64,000 nt of DNA, from the NCBI GenBank assembly GCA_963693305.1, contig OY855913.1:13201701-13265700 (forward strand), written 5' to 3'. This document shows, piece by piece, positions 47,140 through 58,822 of the stretch. Below the pieces are notes generated by a model. That model was given only the letters and a program-made list of their open reading frames with translations. It ran no database searches and had not been told where the DNA came from. A program made the translations under genes and the position numbers. Source of the stretch: Meandrina meandrites (Eukaryota > Cnidaria > Anthozoa > Scleractinia > Meandrinidae). The stretch's first letter is position 1. Every line of letters starts with the position of its first letter.

Positions 47140-48754
47140 TCATGAGAAAATCAATTTTTGCGGCCGAATCGCAATTTTCATGAAATTGGGTGCTCACGGC
47201 CCAAATCGATGCAAGAGCCGTCCCGGAGCTCAGATCATGAGAAAATCAATTTTTGCGGCCGAATCGCAATTTTCATGAAATTGGGTGCCCACGGCCCAAA
47301 TCGAGTCACAAGCGCTCCCCGAGCTCAGATCATGAGAAAATCAATTTTTACGGCCGAATCGCAATTTTCATGAAATTGGGTGCTCACCGCCCAAATCGAG
47401 TCACAAGCGCTCCCCGAGCTCAGATCATGAGAAAATCAATTTTTACGGCCGAATCGCAATTTTCATGAAATTGGGTGCTCACGGCCCAAATCGAGTCACA
47501 AGCGCTCCCCGAGCTCAGATCATGAGAAAATCAATTTTTACGGCCGAATCGCAATTTTCATGAAATTGGGTGCTCATGGCCCAAATCAAATCACAAGCGC
47601 TCCCCGAGCTCAGATCATGAGAAAATCAATTTTTACGGCCGAATCGCAATTTTCATGAAATTGGGTGCTCACGGCCCAAATCGGCGCAAGACCCGTCCCG
47701 GAGCTCAGATCATGAGAAAATCAATTTTTACAGCCGAATCGCAATTTTCATGAAATTGGGTGCTCGCGGCCCAAATCGGCGCAATAGCCGTCCTCGAGCT
47801 CAGATCATAAGAAAATCAATTTTTACGGCCGAATCGCAATTTTCATGAAATTGGGTGCTCACGGCCCAAATCGGTGCAAGAGCCGTCCCGGAGCTCAGAT
47901 CATGAGAAAATCAATTTTTGCGGCCGAATCGCAATTTTCATGAAATTGAGTGCTCACGGCCCAAATCGAGTCACAAGCGCTCCCCGAGCTCAGATCATGA
48001 GAAAATAAATTTTTACGGCCGAATCCCAATTTTAATGAAATTGGGTGCTCACGGCCCAAATCGGCGCAAGAGCCGTCTCGGAGCTCAGATCATGAGAAAA
48101 TCAATTTTTACTGCCGAATCGCAATTTTCATGAAATTGGGTGCTCACCGATCAAATCGAGTCACAAGCGCTCCCCGAGCTCAGATCATGAGAAAATCAAT
48201 TTTTACGGCCGAATTGCAATTTTCATGAAATTGGGTGCTCACGGCCCAAATCGGCGCAAGAGCCGTCCCGGAGCTCAGATCATGAGAAAATCAATTTTTG
48301 CGGCCGAATCGCAATTTTCATGAAATTGGGTGCTCACGGCCCAAATCGAGTCACAAGAGCTCCCCGAGCTCAGATCATGAGAAAATCAATTTTTACGGCC
48401 GAATCGCAATTTTCATGAAATTGGGTGCTCACGGCCCAAATCGGCGCAAGAGCCGTCCCGGAGCTCAGATCATGAGAAAATCAATTTTTACTGCCGAATC
48501 GCAACTTTCATGAAATTGGGTGCTCACCGATCAAATCGAGTCACAAGCGCTCCCCGAGCTCAGATCATGAGAAAATCAATTTTTACGGCCGAATCGCAAT
48601 TTTCATGAAATTGGGTGCTGACGGCCCAAATCGGCGCAAGAGCCGTCCCTGAGCTCAGATCATAAGAAAATCAATTTTTACGGCCGAATCGCAATTTTCA
48701 TGAAATTGGGTGCTCACGGCCCAAATCGGTGGAAGAGCCGTCCCTGAGCTCAGA
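47140..48754 (+). repeat. 17-monomer (1,615-bp) HOR, copy 3
   Basis: All 17 positions are present in order. Private changes are ggtgctcgcgg (47710 unit) and gagaaaataaat (47995 unit). The last position has ggtggaagagccgtccctgag instead of gagcagtcccggag, which leads into the 1,235-bp tandem pair. Confidence 0.85.
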
Positions 48755-51034
48755 TCATAAGAAAATCAATTTTTACGGCCGAATCGCAATTTTCATGAAA
48801 TTGGGTGCTCACGGCCCAAATCGGCGCAAGAGCCGTCCCTGAGCTCAGATCATAAGAAAATCAATTTTTACGGCCGAATCGCAATTTTCATGAAATTGGG
48901 TGCTCACGGCCCAAATCGGTGGAAGAGCAGTCCCGGAGCTCAGATCATGAGAAAATCAATTTTTGCGGCCGAATCGCAATTTTCATGAAATTGGGTGCTC
49001 ACGGCCCAAATCGAGTCACAAGCGCTCCCCGAGCTCAGATCATGAGAAAATCAATTTTTACGGCCGAATCGCAATTTTCATGAAATTGGGTGCTCACCGC
49101 CCAAATCGAGTCACAAGCGCTCCCCGAGCTCAGATCATGAGAAAATCAATTTTTACGGCCGAATCGCAATTTTCATGAAATTGGGTGCTCACGGCCCAAA
49201 TCGGCGCAAGAGCCGTCCCTGAGCTCAGATCATAAGAAAATCAATTTTTACGGCCGAATCGCAATTTTCATGAAATTGGGTGCTCACGGCCCAAATCGGT
49301 GCAAGAGCCGTCCCGGAGCTCAGATCATGAGAAAATCAATTTTTGCAGCCGAATCGCAATTTTCATGAAATTGGGTGCTCACGGCCCAAATCGAGTCACA
49401 AGCGCTCCCCGAGCTCAGATCATGAGAAAATCAATTTTTACGGCCGAATCGCAATTTTCATGAAATTGGGTGCTCACCGCCCAAATCGAGTCACAAGCGC
49501 TCCCCGAGCTCAGATCATGAGAAAATCAATTTTTACGGCCGAATCGCAATTTTCATGAAATTCGGTGCTCACCGCCCAAATCGAGTCACAAGCGCTCCCC
49601 GAGCTCAGATCATGAGAAAATCAATTTTTACGGCCGAATCGCAATTTTCATGAAATTGGGTGCTCACGGCCCAAATCAAATCACAAGCGCTCCCCGAGCT
49701 CAGATCATGAGAAAATCAATTTTTACGGCCGAATCGCAATTTTCATGAAATTGGGTGCTCACGGCCCAAATCGAGTCACAAGCGCTCCCCGAGCTCAGAT
49801 CATGAGAAAATCAATTTTTACGGCCGAATCGCAATTTTCATGAAATTGGGTGCTGACGGCCCAAATCGGCGCAAGAGCCGTCCCTGAGCTCAGATCATAA
49901 GAAAATCAATTTTTACGGCCGAATCGCAATTTTCATGAAATTGGGTGCTCACGGCCCAAATCGGTGGAAGAGCCGTCCCTGAGCTCAGATCATAAGAAAA
50001 TCAATTTTTACGGCCGAATCGCAATTTTCATGAAATTGGGTGCTCACGGCCCAAATCGGCGCAAGAGCCGTCCCTGAGCTCAGATCATAAGAAAATCAAT
50101 TTTTACGGCCGAATCGCAATTTTCATGAAATTGGGTGCTCACGGCCCAAATCGGTGGAAGAGCAGTCCCGGAGCTCAGATCATGAGAAAATCAATTTTTG
50201 CGGCCGAATCGCAATTTTCATGAAATTGGGTGCTCACGGCCCAAATCGAGTCACAAGCGCTCCCCGAGCTCAGATCATGAGAAAATCAATTTTTACGGCC
50301 GAATCGCAATTTTCATGAAATTGGGTGCTCACCGCCCAAATCGAGTCACAAGCGCTCCCCGAGCTCAGATCATGAGAAAATCAATTTTTACGGCCGAATC
50401 GCAATTTTCATGAAATTGGGTGCTCACGGCCCAAATCGGCGCAAGAGCCGTCCCTGAGCTCAGATCATAAGAAAATCAATTTTTACGGCCGAATCGCAAT
50501 TTTCATGAAATTGGGTGCTCACGGCCCAAATCGGTGCAAGAGCCGTCCCGGAGCTCAGATCATGAGAAAATCAATTTTTGCAGCCGAATCGCAATTTTCA
50601 TGAAATTGGGTGCTCACGGCCCAAATCGAGTCACAAGCGCTCCCCGAGCTCAGATCATGAGAAAATCAATTTTTACGGCCGAATCGCAATTTTCATGAAA
50701 TTGGGTGCTCACCGCCCAAATCGAGTCACAAGCGCTCCCCGAGCTCAGATCATGAGAAAATCAATTTTTACGGCCGAATCGCAATTTTCATAAAATTCGG
50801 TGCTCACCGCCCAAATCGAGTCACAAGCGCTCCCCGAGCTCAGATCATGAGAAAATCAATTTTTACGGCCGAATCGCAATTTTCATGAAATTGGGTGCTC
50901 ACGGCCCAAATCAAATCACAAGCGCTCCCCGAGCTCAGATCATGAGAAAATCAATTTTTACGGCCGAATCGCAATTTTCATGAAATTGGGTGCTCACGGC
51001 CCAAATCGAGTCACAAGCGCTCCCCGAGCTCAGA
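48565..51034 (+). repeat. 13-monomer (1,235-bp) HOR, two tandem copies
   Basis: Copies 48565-49799 and 49800-51034. The order is ggtgctgacgg; taag ggtggaagagccgtcc; taag A'; taag ggtggaagagcag; g hybrid B; B; A'; taag ggtgcaag; gcagcc hybrid B; B; aaattcgg B; aaatcaaatc; hybrid B. The second copy has cataaaattcgg in place of catgaaattcgg. Confidence 0.87.
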
Positions 51035-53599
51035 TCATGAGAAAATCAATTTTTACGGCCGAATCGCAATTTTCATGAAATTGGGTGCTCACGGCCCAAA
51101 TCAAATCACAAGCGCTCCCCGAGCTCAGATCATGAGAAAATCAATTTTTACGGCCGAATTGCAATTTTCATGAAATTGGGTGCTCACGGCCCAAATCGGC
51201 GCAAGACCCGTCCCGGAGCTCAGATCATGAGAAAATCAATTTTTACAGCCGAATCGCAATTTTCATGAAATTGGGTGCTCACGGCCCAAATCGGCGCAAG
51301 AGCCGTCCCCGAGCTCAGATCATAAGAAAATCAATTTTTACGGCCGAATCGCAATTTTCATGAAATTGGGTGCTCACGGCCCAAATCGATGCAAGAGCCG
51401 TCCCGGAGCTCAGATCATGAGAAAATCAATTTTTGCGGCCGAATCGCAATTTTCATGAAATTGGGTGCCCACGGCCCAAATCGAGTCACAAGCGCTCCCC
51501 GAGCTCAGATCATGAGAAAATCAATTTTTACGGCCGAATCGCAATTTTCATGAAATTGGGTGCTCACCGCCCAAATCGAGTCACAAGCGCTCCCCGAGCT
51601 CAGATCATGAGAAAATCAATTTTTACGGCCGAATCGCAATTTTCATGAAATTGGGTGCTCACGGCCCAAATCGAGTCACAAGCGCTCCCCGAGCTCAGAT
51701 CATGAGAAAATCAATTTTTACGGCCGAATCGCAATTTTCATGAAATTGGGTGCTCATGGCCCAAATCAAATCACAAGCGCTCCCCGAGCTCAGATCATGA
51801 GAAAATCAATTTTTACGGCCGAATCGCAATTTTCATGAAATTGGGTGCTCACGGCCCAAATCGGCGCAAGACCCGTCCCGGAGCTCAGATCATGAGAAAA
51901 TCAATTTTTACGGCCGAATCGCAATTTTCATGAAATTGGGTGCTCACGGCCCAAATCGGCGCAATAGCCGTCCTCGAGCTCAGATCATAAGAAAATCAAT
52001 TTTTACGGCCGAATCGCAATTTTCATGAAATTGGGTGCTCACGGCCCAAATCGGTGCAAGAGCCGTCCCGGAGCTCAGATCATGAGAAAATCAATTTTTG
52101 CGGCCGAATCGCAATTTTCATGAAATTGAGTGCTCACGGCCCAAATCGAGTCACAAGCGCTCCCCGAGCTCAGATCATGAGAAAATCAATTTTTACGGCC
52201 GAATCCCAATTTTAATGAAATTGGGTGCTCACGGCCCAAATCGGCGCAAGAGCCGTCTCGGAGCTCAGATCATGAGAAAATCAATTTTTACTGCCGAATC
52301 GCAATTTTCATGAAATTGGGTGCTCACCGATCAAATCGAGTCACAAGCGCTCCCCGAGCTCAGATCATGAGAAAATGAATTTTTACGGCCGAATTGCAAT
52401 TTTCATGAAATTGGGTGCTCACGGCCCAAATCGGCGCAAGAGCCGTCCCGGAGCTCAGATCATGAGAAAATCAATTTTTGCGGCCGAATCGCAATTTTCA
52501 TGAAATTGGGTGCTCACGGCCCAAATCGAGTCACAAGAGCTCCCCGAGCTCAGATCATGAGAAAATCAATTTTTACGGCCGAATCGCAATTTTCATGAAA
52601 TTGGGTGCTCACGGCCCAAATCGGCGCAAGAGCCGTCCCGGAGCTCAGATCATGAGAAAATCAATTTTTACTGCCGAATCGCAACTTTCATGAAATTGGG
52701 TGCTCACCGATCAAATCGAGTCACAAGCGCTCCCCGAGCTCAGATCATGAGAAAATCAATTTTTACGGCCGAATCGCAATTTTCATGAAATTGGGTGCTG
52801 ACGGCCCAAATCGGCGCAAGAGCCGTCCCTGAGCTCAGATCATAAGAAAATCAATTTTTACGGCCGAATCGCAATTTTCATGAAATTGGGTGCTCACGGC
52901 CCAAATCGGTGGAAGAGCAGTCCCGGAGCTCAGATCATGAGAAAATCAATTTTTGCGGCCGAATCGCAATTTTCATGAAATTGGGTGCTCACGGCCCAAA
53001 TCGATGCAAGAGCCGTCCCGGAGCTCAGATCATGAGAAAATCAATTTTTGCGGCCGAATCGCAATTTTCATGAAATTGGGTGCCCACGGCCCAAATCGAG
53101 TCACAAGCGCTCCCCGAGCTCAGATCATGAGAAAATCAATTTTTACGGCCGAATCGCAATTTTCATGAAATTGGGTGCTCACCGCCCAAATCGAGTCACA
53201 AGCGCTCCCCGAGCTCAGATCATGAGAAAATCAATTTTTACGGCCGAATCGCAATTTTCATGAAATTGGGTGCTCACGGCCCAAATCGAGTCACAAGCGC
53301 TCCCCGAGCTCAGATCATGAGAAAATCAATTTTTACGGCCGAATCGCAATTTTCATGAAATTGGGTGCTCATGGCCCAAATCAAATCACAAGCGCTCCCC
53401 GAGCTCAGATCATGAGAAAATCAATTTTTACGGCCGAATCGCAATTTTCATGAAATTGGGTGCTCACGGCCCAAATCGGCGCAAGACCCGTCCCGGAGCT
53501 CAGATCATGAGAAAATCAATTTTTACAGCCGAATCGCAATTTTCATGAAATTGGGTGCTCACGGCCCAAATCGGCGCAATAGCCGTCCTCGAGCTCAGA
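50465..53599 (+). repeat. Distant segmental duplication, copy 2 (partner 40110-43244)
   Basis: Monomer order matches the partner 10,355 bp upstream from the ggtgcaag unit through the 17-monomer HOR and the seven monomers after it. Similarity ends at 53600, where this copy jumps to a tcatgag unit with gaaccccaatttt. Its left end overlaps the second 1,235-bp copy. Confidence 0.82.
51320..52934 (+). repeat. 17-monomer (1,615-bp) HOR, copy 4
   Basis: All 17 positions are present and aligned with copy 1 at a constant 10,355-bp offset. A private gagaaaatgaat occurs near 52375. The unit at 52175 ends gctcagatcatg, as in copy 3, not gctcagaacatg as in copies 1 and 2. Confidence 0.86.
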
Positions 53600-54169
53600 T
53601 CATGAGAAAATCAATTTTTACGGCCGAACCCCAATTTTAATGAAATTGGGTGCTCACGGCCCAAATCGGCGCAAGAGCCGTCTCGGAGCTCAGATCATGA
53701 GAAAATCAATTTTTACTGCCGAATCGCAATTTTCATGAAATTGGGTGCTCACCGATCAAATCGAGTCACAAGCGCTCCCCGAGCTCAGATCATGAGAAAA
53801 TCAATTTTTACGGCCGAATTGCAATTTTCATGAAATTGGGTGCTCACGGCCCAAATCGGCGCAAGAGCCGTCCCGGAGCTCAGATCATGAGAAAATCAAT
53901 TTTTGCGGCCGAATCGCAATTTTCATGAAATTGGGTGCTCACGGCCCAAATCGAGTCACAAGAGCTCCCCGAGCTCAGATCATGAGAAAATAAATTTTTA
54001 CGGCCGAATCGCAATTTTCATGAAATTGGGTGCTCACGGCCCAAATCGGCGCAAGAGCCGTCCCTGAGCTCAGATCATAAGAAAATCAATTTTTACGGCC
54101 GAATCGCAATTTTCATGAAATTGGGTGCTCACGGCCCAAATCGGTGGAAGAGCAGTCCCGGAGCTCAGA
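52935..54169 (+). repeat. 13-monomer deleted version of the 17-monomer HOR
   Basis: Positions 1 to 7 are normal. Positions 8 and 9 (taag ggtgcaag and gagtgctc) are missing, so gcaatagccgtcctcg joins directly to the cccaattttaatg unit (53600, gaacccc). Near the end, the A, caacttt/cgatc and ggtgctgacgg units are merged into one gagaaaataaat A' unit at 53980. Confidence 0.8.
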
Positions 54170-54739
54170 TCATGAGAAAATCAATTTTTGCGGCCGAATC
54201 GCAATTTTCATGAAATTGGGTGCTCACGGCCCAAATCGAGTCACAAGCGCTCCCCGAGCTCAGATCATGAGAAAATCAATTTTTACTGCCGAATCGCAAT
54301 TTTCATGAAATTGGGTGCTCACGGCCCAAATCGGTGCAAGAGCCGTCCCGGAGCTCAGATCATGAGAAAATCAATTTTTACGGCGGAATCGCAATTTTCA
54401 TGAAATTGGGTGCTCACGGCCCAAATCGGCGCAAGAGCCGTCCCGGAGCTCAGATCATGAGAAAATCAATTTTTGCGGCCGAATCGCAATTTTCATGAAA
54501 TTGGGTGCTCACCGCCCAAATCGAGTCACAAGCGCTCCCCGAGCTCAGATCATGAGAAAATCAATTTTTACTGCCGAATCGCAATTTTCATGAAATTGGG
54601 TGCTCACGGCCCAAATCGGTGCAAGAGCCGTCCCGGAGCTCAGATCATGAGAAAATCAATTTTTACGGCGGAATCGCAATTTTCATGAAATTGGGTGCTC
54701 ACGGCCCAAATCGGCGCAAGAGCCGTCCCGGAGCTCAGG
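54170..54739 (+). repeat. 3-monomer (285-bp) tandem pair
   Basis: Copies 54170-54454 and 54455-54739. The order is g-tagged B (hybrid in the first), actgcc unit with ggtgcaag, then acggcggaatcg A. The same three-unit order occurs once at 1426-1710, more than 52 kb away. A private gctcaggtcatg lies at the end of the second copy. Confidence 0.83.
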
Positions 54740-56354
54740 TCATGAGAAAATCAATTTTTGCGGCCGAATCGCAATTTTCATGAAATTGGGTGCTCACCGC
54801 CCAAATCGAGTCACAAGCGCTCCCCGAGCTCAGATCATGAGAAAATCAATTTTTACGGCCGAATCGCAATTTTCATGAAATTGGGTGCTCACGGCCCAAA
54901 TCGAGTCACAAGCGCTCCCCGAGCTCAGATCATGAGAAAATCAATTTTTACGGCCGAATCGCAATTTTCATGAAATTGGGTGCTCACGGCCCAAATCGAG
55001 TCACAAGCGCTCCCCGAGCTCAGATCATGAGAAAATCAATTTTTACGGCCGAATCGCAATTTTCATGAAATTGGGTGCTCACCGCCCAAATCGAGTCACA
55101 AGCGCTCCCCGAGCTCAGATCATGAGAAAATCAATTTTTACGGCCGAATCGCAATTTTCATGAAATTGGGTGCTCACGGCCCAAATCGGCGCAAGAGCCG
55201 TCCCTGAGCTCAGATCATAAGAAAATCAATTTTTACGGCCGAATCGCAATTTTCATGAAATTGGGTGCTCACGGCCCAAATCGGTGGAAGAGCAGTCCCG
55301 GAGCTCAGATCATGAGAAAATCAATTTTTGCGGCCGAATCGCAATTTTCATGAAATTGGGTGCTCACGGCCCAAATCGAGTCACAAGCGCTCCCCGAGCT
55401 CAGATCATGAGAAAATCAATTTTTACGGCCGAATCGCAATTTTCATGAAATTGGGTGCTCACGGCCCAAATCGGCGCAAGAGCCGTCCCCGAGCTCAGAT
55501 CATAAGAAAAGCAATTTTTACGGCCGAATCGCAATTTTCATGAAATTGGGTGCTCACGGCCCAAATCGGTGCAAGAGTCGTCCCGGAGCTCAGATCATAA
55601 GAAAATCAATTTTTACGGCCGAATCGCAATTTTCATGAAATTGGGTGCTCACGGCCCAAATCGGTGGAAGAGCCGTCCCGGAGCTCAGATCATGAGAAAA
55701 TCAATTTTTGCGGCCGAATCGCAATTTTCATGAAATTGGGTGCTCACGGCCCAAATCGAGTCACAAGCGCTCCCCGAGCTCAGATCATGAGAAAATCAAT
55801 TTTTACGGCCGAATCGCAATTTTCATGAAATTGGGTGCTCACCGCCCAAATCGAGTCACAAGCGCTCCCCGAGCTCAGATCATGAGAAAATCAATTTTTA
55901 CGGCCGAATCGCAATTTTCATGAAATTGGGTGCTCACGGCCCAAATCGGCGCAAGAGCCGTCCCTGAGCTCAGATCATAAGAAAATCAATTTTTACGGCC
56001 GAATCGCAATTTTCATGAAATTGGGTGCTCACGGCCCAAATCGGTGGAAGAGCAGTCCCGGAGCTCAGATCATGAGAAAATCAATTTTTGCGGCCGAATC
56101 GCAATTTTCATGAAATTGGGTGCTCACGGCCCAAATCGAGTCACAAGCGCTCCCCGAGCTCAGATCATGAGAAAATCAATTTTTACGGCCGAATCGCAAT
56201 TTTCATGAAATTGGGTGCTCACGGCCCAAATCGGCGCAAGAGCCGTCCCCGAGCTCAGATCATAAGAAAAGCAATTTTTACGGCCGAATCGCAATTTTCA
56301 TGAAATTGGGTGCTCACGGCCCAAATCGGTGCAAGAGTCGTCCCGGAGCTCAGA
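54740..56354 (+). repeat. 760-bp (8-monomer) duplication and adjoining monomers
   Basis: 54740-55119 is plain B and hybrid B. From 55120 an eight-monomer period appears: A' and taag ggtggaagagcag, g hybrid B, A', taag aaaagcaatt with ggtgcaagagtcg, taag ggtggaagagccg, g hybrid B, B. It restarts at 55880 with the same rare gcaatt and gagtcg changes (56260 unit). Confidence 0.8.
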
Positions 56355-57112
56355 TCATGAGAAAATCAATTTTTACGGCCGAATCGCAATTTTCATGAAA
56401 TTGGGTGCTCACGGCCCAAATCGGCGCAAGAGCCGTCCCCGAGCTCAGATCATAAGAAAATCAATTTTTACTGCCGAATCGCAATTTTCATGAAATTGGG
56501 TGCTCACGGCCCAAATCGAGTCACAAGCGCTCCCCGAGCTCAGATCATGAGAAAATCAATTTTTACGGCCGAATCGCAATTTTCATGAAATTGGGTGCTC
56601 ACGGCCCAAATCGGCGCAAGAGCCGTCCCGGAGCTCAGATCATGAGAAAATCAATTTTTACGGCCGAATCGCAATTTTCATGAAATTGGGTGCTCACCGC
56701 CCAAATCGAGTCACAAGTGCTCCCCGAGCTCAGATCATGAGAAAATCAATTTTTCGGCCGAATCGCAATTTTCATGAAATTGGGTGCTCATTGCGCAAAT
56801 CGGCGCAAGAGCCGTCCCGGAGCTCAGATCATGAGAAAATCAATTTTTGCGGCCGCATCGCAATTGTCATGAAATTGGGTGCTCACGGCAAAAATCGACT
56901 CGAAGGCGCTCCCCAGCTCAGATCATGAGCAAATCAATTTTTACGGCCGAATCGCAATTTTCATGAAATTGGTTGCTCACGGCCCAAGTCGACTCACAAG
57001 CGCTCTCCGAGCTCATCTCATGAGAAAATCAATTTTTACGGCCGAATCGCAATTTTCATGAAATTGGGTGCTCACGGCCCAAATCGGTGCAAGAGCCGTC
57101 CCGGAGCTCAGA
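56355..57112 (+). repeat. NotI-type cassette, family I, copy 2
   Basis: Same order as 15492-16249: A', taag actgcc, A, B (aagtgctcc, acggcc instead of actgcc), 94-bp cggcc-less unit (56735-56828, with cattgcgcaaatcgg), 94-bp NotI unit (56829-56922), G unit (56923-57017, gcgctctccgag) and ggtgcaag A. The similarity ends at 57113, an aaattcgg unit. Confidence 0.84.
56829..56922 (+). repeat. 94-bp NotI monomer (family I)
   Basis: GCGGCCGC lies at 56849-56856. The unit carries caattgtcatg, gactcgaagg and ccccagctc like the copy at 15966, with no difference that I can see. Confidence 0.9.
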
Positions 57113-57682
57113 TCATGAGAAAATCAATTTTTACGGCCGAATCGCAATTTTCATGAAATTCGGTGCTCACGGCCCAAATCGGTGCAAGAGCCGTCCCGGA
57201 GCTCAGATCATGAGAAAATCAATTTTTGCAGCCGAATCGCAATTTTCATGAAATTGGGTGCTCACGGCCCAAATCGAGTCACAAGCGCTCCCCGAGCTCA
57301 GATCATGAGAAAATCAATTTTTACTGCCGAATCGCAATTTCCATGAAATTGGGTGCTCACGGCCCAAATCGGCGCAAGAGCCGTCCCCGAGCTCAGATCA
57401 TAAGAAAAGCAATTTTTACGGCCGAATCGCAATTTTCATGAAATTGGGTGCTCACGGCCCAAATCGGTGCAAGAGCCGTCCCGGAGCTCAGATCATGAGA
57501 AAATCAATTTTTGCACCCGAATCGCAATTTTCATGAGATTGGGTGCTCACGGCCCAAATCGAGTCACAAGCGCTCCCCGAGCTCAGATCATGAGAAAATC
57601 AATTTTTACGGCCGAATCGCAATTTTCATGAAATTGGGTGCTCACCGCCCAAATCGAGTCACAAGCGCTCCCCGAGCTCAGA
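57113..57682 (+). repeat. Mixed monomers with gcagcc and gcacccg units
   Basis: Six monomers: aaattcgg with ggtgcaag, gcagcc hybrid B, an actgcc unit with caatttccatg, taag aaaagcaatt, a gcacccgaatcg unit with catgagattggg (57493), and B. No other sequence. Confidence 0.75.
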
Positions 57683-58062
57683 TCATGAGAAAATCAATTT
57701 TTACGGCCGAATCGCAATTTTCATGAAATTCGGTGCTCACCGCCCAAATCGAGTCACAAGCGCTCCCCGAGCTCAGATCATGAGAAAATCAATTTTTACG
57801 GCCGAATCGCAATTTTCATGAAATTGGGTGCTCACGGCCCAAATCGAGTCACAAGCGGTCCCCGAGCTCAGATCATGAGAAAATCAATTTTTACGGCCGA
57901 ATCGCAATTTTCATGAAATTCGGTGCTCACCGCCCAAATCGAGTCACAAGCGCTCCCCGAGCTCAGATCATGAGAAAATCAATTTTTACGGCCGAATCGC
58001 AATTTTCATGAAATTGGGTGCTCACGGCCCAAATCGAGTCACAAGCGGTCCCCGAGCTCAGA
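57683..58062 (+). repeat. 190-bp dimer, two copies (aaattcgg B + gcggtcc B)
   Basis: 57683-57872 and 57873-58062. Each has an aaattcggtgctc B unit followed by a hybrid B with a rare caagcggtccccg change found nowhere else, so the pair is a recent local duplication. Confidence 0.86.
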
Positions 58063-58822
58063 TCATGAGAAAATCAATTTTTACGGCCGAATCGCAATTT
58101 TCATGAAATTGGGTGCTCACGGCCCAAATCGGCGCAAGACCCGTCCCGGAGCTCAGATCATGAGAAAATCAATTTTTACAGCCGAATCGCAATTTTCATG
58201 AAATTGGGTGCTCACGGCCCAAATCGGCGCAAGAGCCGTCCCCGAGCTCAGATCATAAGAAAATCAATTTTTACGGCCGAATCGCAATTTTCATGAAATT
58301 GGGTGCTCACGGCCCAAATCGATGCAAGAGCCGTCCCGGAGCTCAGATCATGAGAAAATCAATTTTTGCGGCCGAATCGCAATTTTCATGAAATTGGGTG
58401 CCCACGGCCCAAATCGAGTCACAAGCGCTCCCCGAGCTCAGATCATGAGAAAATCAATTTTTACGGCCGAATCGCAATTTTCATGAAATTGGGTGCTCAC
58501 GGCCCAAATCGGCGCAAGACCCGTCCCGGAGCTCAGATCATGAGAAAATCAATTTTTACAGCCGAATCGCAATTTTCATGAAATTGGGTGCTCACGGCCC
58601 AAATCGGCGCAAGAGCCGTCCCCGAGCTCAGATCATAAGAAAATCAATTTTTACGGCCGAATCGCAATTTTCATGAAATTGGGTGCTCACGGCCCAAATC
58701 GATGCAAGAGCCGTCCCGGAGCTCAGATCATGAGAAAATCAATTTTTGCGGCCGAATCGCAATTTTCATGAAATTGGGTGCCCACGGCCCAAATCGAGTC
58801 ACAAGCGCTCCCCGAGCTCAGA
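58063..58822 (+). repeat. 4-monomer (380-bp) tandem pair
   Basis: 58063-58442 and 58443-58822. The order is gacccgtcc, cagccgaatcg A', taag cgatgcaag, g/ggtgcccacgg. The same series precedes the 17-monomer HOR at 40775-41154 and 51130-51509. Confidence 0.86.
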
